Shown: one piece after another, positions 37,266 through 46,402 of the stretch
Layout: each line of letters begins with the position of its first letter
Position numbering within the stretch: position 1 is the first letter of the stretch
DNA from: an uncultured Ralstonia sp.
GTDB taxonomy: Bacteria; Pseudomonadota; Gammaproteobacteria; Burkholderiales; Burkholderiaceae
NCBI GenBank assembly: GCA_913056305.1
Contig: CAJXMR010000009.1
Location: forward strand, 1-61,174
Direction of reading: 5' to 3'
DNA length: 61,174 bases
Notes under the pieces: model-generated
What the model saw: only the letters and a program-made list of their open reading frames with translations
Database searches by the model: none
Told to the model about the DNA's origin: nothing
Program-made: the position numbers and the translations under genes

Positions 37266-37562
37266 CTACATCAGCATCTGCGTACGCTGCTTCAGCGCGG
37301 CGATCAGCACATTCACCTCGTCCAGCAGCGTCGCCTCATAGGGGCCGGGGACGGCCTCGTCGCTGGTCATCGACATGGCGTCATTGATCTCCCGCCGGAA
37401 GTTGTGCTCGATGGCGGCACATTCCGTCGGGGGCAGGTAGGGGAAGGCCGCGGCAATGAAGCGGCTCAACGCAACGACACGGGCACCGAGCTTGGAGACA
37501 TTGGTCAGGTTTTCGCTGATCGAGGCATTCAGCGCGATGAGCTCGTTGTGGTCGATCGTCAT
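37266..37562 (-). CDS. Small hypothetical helical protein
   Basis: 98 residues from ATG 37562 (MTIDHNELIALN), predominantly alpha-helical with heptad-like spacing and no cysteines, signal or known domain. It converges with the SET-like gene, whose stop is 7 bp away. An upstream in-frame start at 37592 would add 10 residues. Function unknown. Confidence 0.6.
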   Translation of the reverse strand: MTIDHNELIALNASISENLTNVSKLGARVVALSRFIAAAFPYLPPTECAAIEHNFRREINDAMSMTSDEAVPGPYEATLLDEVNVLIAALKQRTQMLM

Positions 37563-37768
37563 GGTGGTCTGCGTGGGCTTGCACAGCGCCAAGCGGCGGG
37601 ACGCGGCGGCGCTGACGTTGGGCGGCCGGCTACAGCCGCCTTAGTCCGATTGTATGAAGCCACGGCATGCGCAAGTCTCAAGAATGTTCGCGCGGATGCG
37701 ACCGGATGCACCGATTCCGTGCCAACGCAGCAGACGAAGCGGGCGCAGCGTGATTTGCAGACTGGCGG

Positions 37769-37835
37769 AAAAAAAGAACCCGCACCAGCGGCGGGTTCGA
37801 GCGTAAGAAGAGCGTGCGGGGAAGCGCCACTCTCG
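37769..37835 (-). ncRNA. Candidate small RNA ending at an intrinsic terminator
   Basis: On the minus strand, GAACCCGC/GCGGGTTC with a 7-base loop (37776-37798) is followed by seven T (37775-37769), a textbook terminator. No gene upstream on that strand explains it: ftsK runs the other way. A promoter-like pair lies upstream on the minus strand, TTCGAG (37869-37864) and TAGGAT (37846-37841) with 17-bp spacing, giving a predicted transcript of about 65-70 bases from near 37835. The -35 match is weak. The transcript has no open frame of note. Confidence 0.35.
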
Positions 37836-37946
37836 TCTTCATCCTAGGAAAAATCCGAGCAATCTCGAACGGCGTTGCGCACGCAATGTTCAACTTTGCT
37901 CCGCGGCTATCGGATGAGTAAATGTGGGCGGGCGCGCGCACCCCGC

Positions 37947-37952
37947 TACAAT
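37947..37952 (+). promoter_or_regulatory. ftsK promoter -10 element
   Basis: TACAAT within GCTACAATCGCG, a common sigma-70 -10 context in betaproteobacteria. Transcription would begin near 37959, leaving a short leader to the ATG at 37985 and arguing against the upstream ATG at 37922. The -35 is poor. Confidence 0.45.
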
Positions 37953-37984
37953 CGCGGCCTGGCATTTGTAGACGGCATTTCGAA

Positions 37985-40768
37985 ATGGGGCTTGGCTGGT
38001 TTGGCATTTCCACCGTGTGGCTGCTGCCGCTGGTGTGGCGATACGCAACGCGTGTGCTGGCGGGAGAGCGCGGCTTCTTCAAGGGGCCGGGCACCGTTCG
38101 GATGTGGCTGGTCACGCTGACCGCACTGTGCGCGAGCGCCGCGCTCGAAGCGCTCACCTCCGGCGCCGATCCGCAGGACAAGGCGGGTGGGGCGGTGGGG
38201 CGCGGGTTGTCGTCGCTGTTTTCGGCCATGCTGGGCTGGACGGGCGCGTTTCTGTTGATGCTCGGCGTGCTGGTCTGGGTGGCGCCGATAGTGTTTGGGC
38301 GATCCTGGCGGCAGGTGTTCGCCCGCCGTCGCGCGGTTGAAGACGAACTGCCGCCCGAGGCCGCCCCGACGCCCGAGGCCGCCCACGATGCGCCCCTGAA
38401 ACCCACTGCGTTTGGCCTGGGCGGGGCAGGGGAGGCCCATTGGTCCGCCAAGGTCGACGCCGCACGTCCTGCGCCTCGCCATCGCGGCATCGAAGCCATT
38501 TCTGCACGCCGCCAGCCGGCCTGGCAGCCGCCGCCGCGCACGCGCCCATCCCCACCGCAACCCGGCGAGATCTGGCCGCTGCTCGACGCACAGAAAGCCG
38601 CCGCTGCCGAGCCGCCCGCAAGCGAACGTGCCACGCCTCCATCTGCGCCGGTAGCGGCGCCCGCGCCGGCCCCGGCCGGGCCCAAGCCGCGTGCCACCAT
38701 CGTCAGCAGCCCGTTCCATCAGCCGCAGCTCGGCTTGCGCTCGCCCGCTCCCCAGCCGGCGCCGGTGGAAGCGCAGGCGGAGGTGCATGCGGACGTTGAC
38801 GTGCCACCCACCCCGGCCGCCGTCGCCTCACCGGCGCAAGCGCACGCGGAGCCGGAGATGGCACAGTCCGCCGAGACGCCCTCGGCCGATGCCGATACAC
38901 AGGCGGTTGATCTGGAAGCGGTGCGCCAGGAAGCACAGGCACTGCTGGCGGAACTGCGCGGCCTGATCGCGCCGATCGATCAGCCGCAGGGGCCTGAGCC
39001 GGTTGCGGAAGCGGTTGAGGCGGTTGAGACCGTTGAAGTTTCTGAGGCTGTTGAAGTTGCCGAGCCGCTGCCCGAACCCGAACCCACGGCGACGGTTGCG
39101 GTGCCTTCGGTCACGCCGCAGGCGGAGCAGAGTGTCCCGCCGACGGCCGCGATGCCCACGCCCAAGCCGCGCATCGTATTGCCTGCCGTGGTGGGAGACG
39201 TCGTATCGCGCGCATCACCGCCGGTGGTGGCCGCGCCTGCGCCAGTGCCGGTGCCCGTTGCGCCGCGCCACGTGGATTACCGTCTGCCCGGCCCGGACTT
39301 GCTGACCGCCGCATCGACCAACACCGAGGCCGTCTCGGCTGAACACCTGGAAGAGACCAGTAACTTGATCGCCCAGCGCCTGGCCGAGTTCAAGGTGCCG
39401 GTGACGGTGGTGGGTGCCTCGGCGGGTCCCGTCATCACGCGCTTCGAGGTCGACCCGGCCATCGGCGTGCGCGGCGCGCAGGTGGTGGGCCTGATGAAGG
39501 ACCTGGCGCGCGCGCTGGGCGTGACGTCCATCCGCGTGGTCGAGACCATTCCCGGCAAGACCTGCATGGGCCTGGAGCTGCCCAACGCGCGGCGCGAGAT
39601 GATCCGCCTGTCGGAAGTCGTGAACGCGGCGGATTTCCAGTCGCATGCCTCGCACCTCGTGCTGGCGATGGGCAAGGACATCACCGGCAATCCGGTGGTG
39701 ACGGACCTCGCGCGCGCGCCGCACCTGCTGGTGGCTGGCACCACGGGCTCGGGCAAGTCGGTGGCCGTCAACGCGATGATCCTGTCGATGCTGTACAAGG
39801 CCACGCCGGAAGACGTGCGCATGATCATGATCGACCCGAAGATGCTGGAGCTCTCGGTGTACGAGGGCATTCCGCACCTGCTGGCGCCGGTCGTGACCGA
39901 CATGAAGCAGGCCGCGCACGCGCTCAACTGGTGCGTGGGCGAGATGGAGAAGCGCTATCGCCTGATGTCCGCGCTGGGCGTGCGCAATCTGGCCGGCTAC
40001 AACCAGAAGATCCGCGCGGCCGAGCAGGCCGGGCGCAAGGTACCGAACCCGTTCTCGCTGACGCCCGAGGCGCCCGAGCCGCTCTCCACGCTGCCGCTCA
40101 TCGTGGTGGTGATCGACGAGCTGGCCGACCTGATGATGGTGGCCGGCAAGAAGATTGAAGAGCTGATCGCGCGGCTGGCGCAGAAGGCGCGCGCGGCCGG
40201 CATCCATTTGATTTTGGCGACGCAGCGGCCGTCGGTGGACGTGATCACCGGGCTGATCAAGGCCAACATCCCGACGCGCGTGGCGTTCCAGGTGTCATCC
40301 AAGATCGACTCGCGCACGATCCTCGACCAGATGGGGGCGGAATCGCTGCTGGGCCAAGGCGACATGCTGTTCCTGCCACCGGGCACCGGCTATCCGCAGC
40401 GCGTGCACGGCGCGTTCGTGGCGGATGAGGAGGTGCACCGCGTGGTCGAGCACTGGAAGCAGTTCGGCGAGCCCGAATACGACGAAGCCATCCTGGCCGG
40501 CGACCCAGGCGAGGCCGCCGCCAGCGGCGACCTGTTTGGCGGCGAAGGCGGCAAGGATGGCGAGGGCGAGGCCGACCCGCTCTATGACGAGGCGGCGGCC
40601 TTCGTGCTGAACACGCGGCGGGCGTCGATCTCGTCGGTGCAGCGCCAGTTGCGCATCGGCTACAACCGCGCCGCGCGGCTGATCGAGCAGATGGAGGCGG
40701 CGGGGCTGGTGTCGCCGATGGGGCGCAACGGCCAGCGCGAGGTGCTGGCGCCGGGCGGCGGCGAGTGA
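37985..40768 (+). CDS. ftsK: DNA translocase FtsK (short-membrane-domain type)
   Basis: Septal DNA pump of 927 residues that clears and resolves chromosome termini at division. The membrane part is short: hydrophobic helices at about 4-18, 38-55 and 77-102, fewer than the four plus long N-terminus of E. coli FtsK. A Pro/Ala/Glu-rich linker runs to about residue 430. The motor has Walker A GTTGSGKS at about 585-592 and Walker [17 protein letters not shown]. The C-terminal gamma winged helix ([20 protein letters not shown] to AAGLVSPMG) recognises KOPS sites. Betaproteobacteria often carry two FtsK proteins; this may be the second. An in-frame ATG exists at 37922. Confidence 0.9.
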   Translation: MGLGWFGISTVWLLPLVWRYATRVLAGERGFFKGPGTVRMWLVTLTALCASAALEALTSGADPQDKAGGAVGRGLSSLFSAMLGWTGAFLLMLGVLVWVAPIVFGRSWRQVFARRRAVEDELPPEAAPTPEAAHDAPLKPTAFGLGGAGEAHWSAKVDAARPAPRHRGIEAISARRQPAWQPPPRTRPSPPQPGEIWPLLDAQKAAAAEPPASERATPPSAPVAAPAPAPAGPKPRATIVSSPFHQPQLGLRSPAPQPAPVEAQAEVHADVDVPPTPAAVASPAQAHAEPEMAQSAETPSADADTQAVDLEAVRQEAQALLAELRGLIAPIDQPQGPEPVAEAVEAVETVEVSEAVEVAEPLPEPEPTATVAVPSVTPQAEQSVPPTAAMPTPKPRIVLPAVVGDVVSRASPPVVAAPAPVPVPVAPRHVDYRLPGPDLLTAASTNTEAVSAEHLEETSNLIAQRLAEFKVPVTVVGASAGPVITRFEVDPAIGVRGAQVVGLMKDLARALGVTSIRVVETIPGKTCMGLELPNARREMIRLSEVVNAADFQSHASHLVLAMGKDITGNPVVTDLARAPHLLVAGTTGSGKSVAVNAMILSMLYKATPEDVRMIMIDPKMLELSVYEGIPHLLAPVVTDMKQAAHALNWCVGEMEKRYRLMSALGVRNLAGYNQKIRAAEQAGRKVPNPFSLTPEAPEPLSTLPLIVVVIDELADLMMVAGKKIEELIARLAQKARAAGIHLILATQRPSVDVITGLIKANIPTRVAFQVSSKIDSRTILDQMGAESLLGQGDMLFLPPGTGYPQRVHGAFVADEEVHRVVEHWKQFGEPEYDEAILAGDPGEAAASGDLFGGEGGKDGEGEADPLYDEAAAFVLNTRRASISSVQRQLRIGYNRAARLIEQMEAAGLVSPMGRNGQREVLAPGGGE

Positions 40769-42805
40769 TCAGCGGTTTCTTGTCTGCTTCTGCAGCGCCG
40801 CCAGCTGCGTCGCCAGGTAGTTGCTCGTGTTCGTCATGCTCGCCACGGCTTGGGACAGCGCGTTGAACTGCGCGTAATACAGCGCCTGCTTGCTGTCCAG
40901 ATGCCGCTGCATCCGGGTGATCTGGTTGGCCACCGAATTGAGCGAGCTGTTGATGGCATCGGTCGCGTTCTGCACCATGCCGTTGCTCGACAGCAGCGTG
41001 CCCATGACGGTGTGGAGTTGCGCCGCATAGCCGCGCTGGACGGTCACGCTGCCACGGGCGCCGACCGCGCCGCCGCTGACCTGCACCGTCAGCCCTTCCG
41101 CCGCCGTGCCGGTTGTGCCGTAGAGGTTCTGGCCTGACCCGGCGGCGGCCGCGCCGTTGATGGTGCCTTGGACTTCCCGCCCCGCCGTCGCCATCGGGCT
41201 GCCGCCCAGCAGCGACGCTGCGCCGTTGCCCGACACCGATACCGTGGAGATCGCGCCGAACTGCTTGTCCGTGAGGGTCAGCACGCCGTTCGCGTCGGTC
41301 GCGACCGCCACCTCCGTCTTGGCCTTCTGCAGGGCGGGGGAGGCGTTGATCAGGCTCTGGATGTGTGCAGCGAGGCTCGAAGCCGTGTAGGTCCCTGCCG
41401 GGACGTTGATGCTGGTCGTGATGCCGCTGAGCGTGACCGATAGGCCGTCGTTCACGCCGCTCTGGATCGTCGTGTTGGCCGCCGCCGAGCCTTGCAGTGA
41501 GCCCTGCGTGGCCAGTTGCGTGACGTTGATGGCGTAGCTGCCCGCCTGTGTCGCCTTGGAAAAGCTCGATACCTTCACCAGCGCATCCGTTGCGGTGCCG
41601 GTGCCGGCAAACAAACCCGCCACCTGTGACGACGACTTGAAGATGGCGGCATCGAGCTTCTTGTCGTTGATCGACAGCGTGCCGTCCGCATCCATCGTTA
41701 TGCCGATGCTGCCCAGCGACTGGTAGGAGCCGTTGCCGATCGCCCGTCCGAACACGTCGGTCACCTGGTTGATGAGCGCCTTGGTGCTGACGTCGCCGGC
41801 CAGCGCCCCGTTGTTGGTGGGGTTGGCGGTGTCGAACTTGGTCAGCGCGTTGAACTGGATGCGCAGCGCGTTGTAGGCCTTGACGAAGTTCAGCACCGAC
41901 GTGCTGGCCTGCCCGCCGTCGCCGCCGACCGTGACCGTGGTGCTGCCGGTCTTGGACAGCGTGAACGACGTCCCGTCGATCACGTTCGACAGCGTGTTGG
42001 TCGTGCTCTGCACGGCAATGCCGTTGATGGTGGCCAGGGCGTTCTGGCCCGTGGTCACCTCGGTCAGGTTCTGCGCGCCGGCCGGGTCGTGCGCCAGCAG
42101 CGACGAGAGCGCAGCATCGCCCGACACGGAGATCTTCATCGCCGAACTGGCACCGCCGGCGTTCGAGGTCAGCGCCAGGCGGTACGGCGTGCCGCTGCCG
42201 TCGTTGACGATGCTGGCCGACACGCCCAGTTTGGCTGCGTTGATGGCATCGCGGATGCCCGACAGCGTGTTGTTGGACGCATTGATGGTGACCGAGCCGC
42301 CAGGCAGGTTGCCGTTCTGCGTGAAGGTGGCGCCGGAGTACTTGCCGTTGGCAAACGTGCCGCCCGAGACGGCGCCAAACGCAAACGAGATCGTCGTGGG
42401 CGTGCCGCTGCCGATGGCCACCTTGTTCGACGCCTGGCCCTGCGCCGACAGCACCTGCGACTGCGCGAGCTGCGTCACCTTGACGGCATAGGTACCGGTT
42501 GGGGCCGCGCTGGTCACCGTGGCGTTCAGCACCGAGGTGTCGTGGCCGCTCACCTTCATGCCGCTGAACGCCGGCGCGTCGACCAGGTTCGCCAGCGCGG
42601 TCTGGAACGTCGACAGCGCGCTCTTGAGCGTGCCGACCGCCGACAATTGGGTCTGATACGACTTCTGCTGGTCCTGATGCAGCTTCAGCGGTCGGCCCTC
42701 CACCTGCATCAGCTTGCTGACCAGCGTGTTGACGTCGATGCTGGTCCCGATACCCGGGATGGATATCTGCGGAACGTAATTGCTGCTGGTGGAGGTGGTT
42801 GCCAT
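40769..42805 (-). CDS. fliD: Flagellar hook-associated protein 2 / filament cap FliD
   Basis: Secreted cap protein of 678 residues under which flagellin polymerises. The N-terminal FliD domain (ISIPGIGTSIDVNTLVSKLM; QVEGRPLKLHQDQQKSYQTQ) and the C-terminal domain with its coiled coil (NQITRMQRHLDSKQALYYAQ to LATQLAALQKQ) are intact. It is low in cysteine and rich in Ala/Ser/Thr, as expected for a type III flagellar export substrate. Its stop abuts the ftsK stop with no gap. No fliC, fliS or fliT lies nearby, so it is an orphan copy. Confidence 0.92.
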   Translation of the reverse strand: MATTSTSSNYVPQISIPGIGTSIDVNTLVSKLMQVEGRPLKLHQDQQKSYQTQLSAVGTLKSALSTFQTALANLVDAPAFSGMKVSGHDTSVLNATVTSAAPTGTYAVKVTQLAQSQVLSAQGQASNKVAIGSGTPTTISFAFGAVSGGTFANGKYSGATFTQNGNLPGGSVTINASNNTLSGIRDAINAAKLGVSASIVNDGSGTPYRLALTSNAGGASSAMKISVSGDAALSSLLAHDPAGAQNLTEVTTGQNALATINGIAVQSTTNTLSNVIDGTSFTLSKTGSTTVTVGGDGGQASTSVLNFVKAYNALRIQFNALTKFDTANPTNNGALAGDVSTKALINQVTDVFGRAIGNGSYQSLGSIGITMDADGTLSINDKKLDAAIFKSSSQVAGLFAGTGTATDALVKVSSFSKATQAGSYAINVTQLATQGSLQGSAAANTTIQSGVNDGLSVTLSGITTSINVPAGTYTASSLAAHIQSLINASPALQKAKTEVAVATDANGVLTLTDKQFGAISTVSVSGNGAASLLGGSPMATAGREVQGTINGAAAAGSGQNLYGTTGTAAEGLTVQVSGGAVGARGSVTVQRGYAAQLHTVMGTLLSSNGMVQNATDAINSSLNSVANQITRMQRHLDSKQALYYAQFNALSQAVASMTNTSNYLATQLAALQKQTRNR

Positions 42806-43069
42806 GGTCGAACGCGCCTGAACCGCAGCGCCAGTGAATGTCTCCTTTCTGTCGACGGCGGCCCGAGCGGCTTCTTTAGCGCCCGACCGGCCAGAGATCC
42901 CCCGCTCTCAGCAGATGGAAAGGAAAGCGGTGCGCAACACGGCGAGAGCTGATCGCTGATCCCACCTGTTCAAGAATCAAGCGCGCTGCTAGAGTGAAGC
43001 GGCCTTGCCCGGTCGTCGAGCCAGGCCGCGCTGGCAGCGCAACACTGCCGATGGGACGCCCGCACACCC

Positions 43070-43363
43070 ATGCCTAGCCGAGAGATCGCCTTGCCGATGC
43101 GTGTCCCGCTGATGCTCGCGCTAGGGCTTCCCCTGCAGGGCTGCGCCACGCACGGCGCGCCGTCCTACGCCATCTTCGGCGCCTATTTCCCGCTCTGGCT
43201 GCTCAGCGCCGTGATTGGCGCGACCGGTGCGCTCATCGCCCACCGGGTGTTCGTCATGACGGGATGGTCGGCCATCGTGCCACTCCAGCTCTCCGTCTGC
43301 GTGGCGATCGGTTTGACCATCGCCGTGATCGTCTGGCTCGCGGGAACGGGGCAACTCCTATGA
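43070..43363 (+). CDS. YtcA-family small lipoprotein of an efflux operon
   Basis: 97 residues: a lipobox-like signal (LALGLPLQGC, cysteine at 25), the family segment PSYAIFGAYFPLWLLSAVIG and a second hydrophobic helix (about 73-93). YtcA-type proteins are found in front of HlyD/FUSC efflux genes; their role is unknown. Its stop overlaps the next start (ATGA). Confidence 0.8.
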   Translation: MPSREIALPMRVPLMLALGLPLQGCATHGAPSYAIFGAYFPLWLLSAVIGATGALIAHRVFVMTGWSAIVPLQLSVCVAIGLTIAVIVWLAGTGQLL

Positions 43364-44409
43364 AAATGGCCGGCATCAACAAGAGCGCGTGGCGCGGCCG
43401 GCTGATCGCGCTGGCGATCATCGTGCTGGGCGTGGCGGCGGTGGCCTACGCCATCTCCCGGACGTCGCGCTTCCCATCCACCGACGATGCGACCATCGAC
43501 GCCGACGTCGTGCATGTCGCGTCGCCGGTTGGCGGGCGCATCCTCAAGCTGGCGGTCACGGAAAACCAGCATGTCGCCAAGGGCGATCTGCTGTTCGAGA
43601 TCGACCCGGTGCCGTATCGGCTGGCCGTTGCACAGGCCCAGGCCGACGTGGAACTGGCCCGCGCGGCACTCGACACGCGGCGCAGGACGGTGATCGGCGA
43701 GCAGTCGGCAGCGGCCATTGCGTCCGACCAGACCCGCCGCGCCACGCACAACTATGATCTGGCCGCGCGCACCGTCACGCGGCTCAGTCCGCTCGCCGCG
43801 CAGGGCTACGTGCCAGCCCAGCAACTGGACCAGGCACAGGTCGCGCAGCGCGACGCGGCCATCTCGCTCCAGCAGGCCAACGAACAACAGCGCGCCTCCG
43901 CACGGACGATCGGCAACGACGCCGACGCGACCGCCACACTGCACGCCCGCGAGGCTGCGCTCGCGATCGCCCAGCGCGCGCTGGACGATACCGTGGTGCG
44001 CGCACCGCACGAAGGGTGGGTGACCGGGTTGAGCGTGCTGTCGGGCGAGATCGTGGCACCCAACCAGTCGATCTTCACGCTCATCGATTCCGGCGAGTGG
44101 TTTGCTGTCGCGAACTTCCGCGAGACCTCGCTTGGCGCCATTGCCGTGGGCGATTGCGCGACCGTGTTCTCCATGATCGACCGCAGCCAGCCGATCCGCG
44201 GCAAGGTGGTGGGCATCGGCGCCGGCATCACCGATCTCGACCGCGTGAACCTGCCGCGCGCGCTGCCCTACGTGCAGCCGTCCGTGAACTGGGTGCGGGT
44301 GGCGCAGCGCTTCCCGGTGCGTGTGAGCCTGGATGCGCCGGCCGACAAGCTCGTCCGCGTTGGCGCGAGCGCCATCGTCGAGATCAAGCATGGCGCCGCT
44401 TGCCGGTGA
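43360..44409 (+). CDS. HlyD/EmrA-type periplasmic adaptor (AaeA-like)
   Basis: Membrane-fusion protein of 349 residues. One N-terminal helix (LIALAIIVLGVAAVAYAISR) is followed by the lipoyl half-motif (DADVVHVASPVGGRILKLAV), an alpha-hairpin coiled coil (about 100-205) and the second lipoyl/beta-barrel part (VRAPHEGWVTGLSVLSGEIV). It links the FUSC inner-membrane pump to the outer-membrane channel. Overlaps both neighbours. Confidence 0.9.
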   Translation: MKMAGINKSAWRGRLIALAIIVLGVAAVAYAISRTSRFPSTDDATIDADVVHVASPVGGRILKLAVTENQHVAKGDLLFEIDPVPYRLAVAQAQADVELARAALDTRRRTVIGEQSAAAIASDQTRRATHNYDLAARTVTRLSPLAAQGYVPAQQLDQAQVAQRDAAISLQQANEQQRASARTIGNDADATATLHAREAALAIAQRALDDTVVRAPHEGWVTGLSVLSGEIVAPNQSIFTLIDSGEWFAVANFRETSLGAIAVGDCATVFSMIDRSQPIRGKVVGIGAGITDLDRVNLPRALPYVQPSVNWVRVAQRFPVRVSLDAPADKLVRVGASAIVEIKHGAACR

Positions 44410-46402
44410 CATTGCCCGCCCGGGCCTGGGTGAAATCCTGCGCCTGCTCGCACCTTTTCCGGGGCGGGCGGAGCGGGTCTTCCGCGTTGCGCTGATCTGC
44501 GCGCTGACGGTACTGGTGACCAGCATCTATGGCACACCAGAGGCCGCGCTGTCCGCCTACATCGTGTTCTTCCTGAACCGCGCAGATCGCGTGACCAGCG
44601 CCGTACTGGCCATCGTCATGCTGCTGCTGGTGACGGTCGTGATCGGGCTGGTGCTGGTGGTCGCAGTCTTTTGCGTCGACGACCCGATGCTGCGCGTAGC
44701 CGCCATGACCGTGCTGTCGGTCGGCTTGCTGTACCTGGCCTCGGCCAGCAAGCTGCGCCCGGTGGGGGCGATCCTGGCGATGATCGTTGGCTTCGGGCTC
44801 GACGAGCTGGGCATCGTGCCGAGCGGGGAGGTGGCGACCCGTGGCGCGCTCTATGCCTGGCTGATGGTGGCGATTCCGGTGGGCGTGGCGGTGGGTGTCA
44901 ATCTGCTGACGGCGCCGTCACCGCGCAAGCTGGCGTGCAGGGAACTGGCCCGGCGGCTGCGTCTTGCTGCGTGCCAGTTGCGCACGCCTGGCATCGATCG
45001 CACCGCGTTCGACGCCAGCCTGCGGGAAGGCGACCACCAGATCGCCACCTGGCTGAAGCTGTCCAAGCTGGAAGGCACGTCCTCGCGGGACGATGTCGCG
45101 GCGCTGCGGCAGGCGATGTCGTCCACGGCCGCCATCCTGATGGCGGTCGATCTTGCCGATGGCGAGCCGCATCAGGGTGGGCTGCCCGCATCGTTTGCCG
45201 CCCCCATTGCCGACACGCTTGAACAGATGGCGGGCATGCTGGCGCAGGGCGGCTATCCGGTCGAGATCGAACTCCACCTGCCGACCGACGCCACGCTGCC
45301 ACCCGTGGCGAAGATGATCGCAGCCGACCTGCGCACGGCGATCACGGATTTCGCCCGGGTGCAGAATCCGGCGGTGCACGCATCAGTCGGCGAGGTAGCC
45401 GCCAAGCCGCACAGCGGCTTCTTTTTGCCGGACGCGCACACCAACCCCGATCACATCCGCTACGCGTTCAAGACCACCGCCGCTGCCATGTTCTGCTATC
45501 TGCTGTACATGCAGCTGAACTGGACCGGTATCCATACTTGCTTCATCACGTGCTACGTGGTCTCGCTCGGCACCACGGCGGAAACCGTCGAGAAGCTGAC
45601 GCTGCGCATCGCCGGATGCGCGATCGGCGCGCTACTGGGCATCGCCGCCATCGTGTACGTGACGCCCGCGTTGACGTCGATTGGTCAGTTGATGGCGCTG
45701 GTGTTTGCCGGCGCATGGGTAGCGGCCTGGATCGCGCAGGGCTCGCCGCGCATTGCCTATGCGGGGTTCCAGATCTCGTTTGCGTTTTTCCTGTGCGTGA
45801 TCCAGGGGGCGGCGCCGAGCTTTGACCTGACGACCGCGCGGGACCGTGTCATTGGCATCCTGCTGGGCAACGTCGTCGTGTACCTGGTCTTTACACGCGT
45901 GTGGCCGGTCAGCATTGCCAAGCAGATCGACGCGGCGCTGGCTGCGCTGCTGCTGCAATGGCAGCGGCTGATCAAGATCGAACGCGCCGACCAGCGGCGC
46001 GCCGAAGCCGCGCAGGCCCTCGCGCAATATGGCGCGCTCGAGCAGAATCTCGGGCTGGTCCACTACGAGCCCGCGTGGGTGCGGCCGCCACCAGAATGGA
46101 TAGCCGGACGCCGGCGGGTGCTAGCCGAACTCGGGGCGATCGAAGGGCCGCTGTTCCTGCTGGCCGAACGCGCACCGGGCGATACGGCTGCCGAGGCGCG
46201 ACTGCATCGCATCGCGAGCGGGTTCCTGGCCGACGAGGGCGGGGTGGCGGTTGCTGCCGATGACGCCGCGCCCGCGCCCGAACGCCCCGCGGACCCCGCG
46301 CGCGACGCGCTGCTCAAGCTGGCCGACGCGCGCCTGGCCGACGTTGCCCAGGCGACTCGCCATGACGCACCAAAGGAGTCCGTAACGCATGCGCCGGCTT
46401 AG
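44390..46402 (+). CDS. FUSC-family inner-membrane efflux pump (AaeB-like)
   Basis: Aromatic-acid-exporter-type protein of 670 residues. Two sets of about five to six transmembrane helices (about 22-170 and about 365-505) flank a cytoplasmic domain, with a further cytoplasmic tail. The C-terminal set begins at RYAFKTTAAAMFCYLLYMQL and includes ITCYVVSLGTTAETVEKLTL. In E. coli AaeAB exports p-hydroxybenzoate-like acids. Start at 44390 lies inside the adaptor gene end (20-bp overlap); a few in-frame codons upstream are possible. Confidence 0.88.
   Translation: MAPLAGDIARPGLGEILRLLAPFPGRAERVFRVALICALTVLVTSIYGTPEAALSAYIVFFLNRADRVTSAVLAIVMLLLVTVVIGLVLVVAVFCVDDPMLRVAAMTVLSVGLLYLASASKLRPVGAILAMIVGFGLDELGIVPSGEVATRGALYAWLMVAIPVGVAVGVNLLTAPSPRKLACRELARRLRLAACQLRTPGIDRTAFDASLREGDHQIATWLKLSKLEGTSSRDDVAALRQAMSSTAAILMAVDLADGEPHQGGLPASFAAPIADTLEQMAGMLAQGGYPVEIELHLPTDATLPPVAKMIAADLRTAITDFARVQNPAVHASVGEVAAKPHSGFFLPDAHTNPDHIRYAFKTTAAAMFCYLLYMQLNWTGIHTCFITCYVVSLGTTAETVEKLTLRIAGCAIGALLGIAAIVYVTPALTSIGQLMALVFAGAWVAAWIAQGSPRIAYAGFQISFAFFLCVIQGAAPSFDLTTARDRVIGILLGNVVVYLVFTRVWPVSIAKQIDAALAALLLQWQRLIKIERADQRRAEAAQALAQYGALEQNLGLVHYEPAWVRPPPEWIAGRRRVLAELGAIEGPLFLLAERAPGDTAAEARLHRIASGFLADEGGVAVAADDAAPAPERPADPARDALLKLADARLADVAQATRHDAPKESVTHAPA

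Larger units (their letters stand above)
37563..37984. other. Gap between the small hypothetical gene and ftsK
   Basis: 422 bp. It contains a minus-strand terminator (37769-37798) with a possible minus-strand promoter 40-70 bp upstream of it, and the ftsK promoter near 37947. The rest, 37563-37768, shows nothing I can support. Confidence 0.5.
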
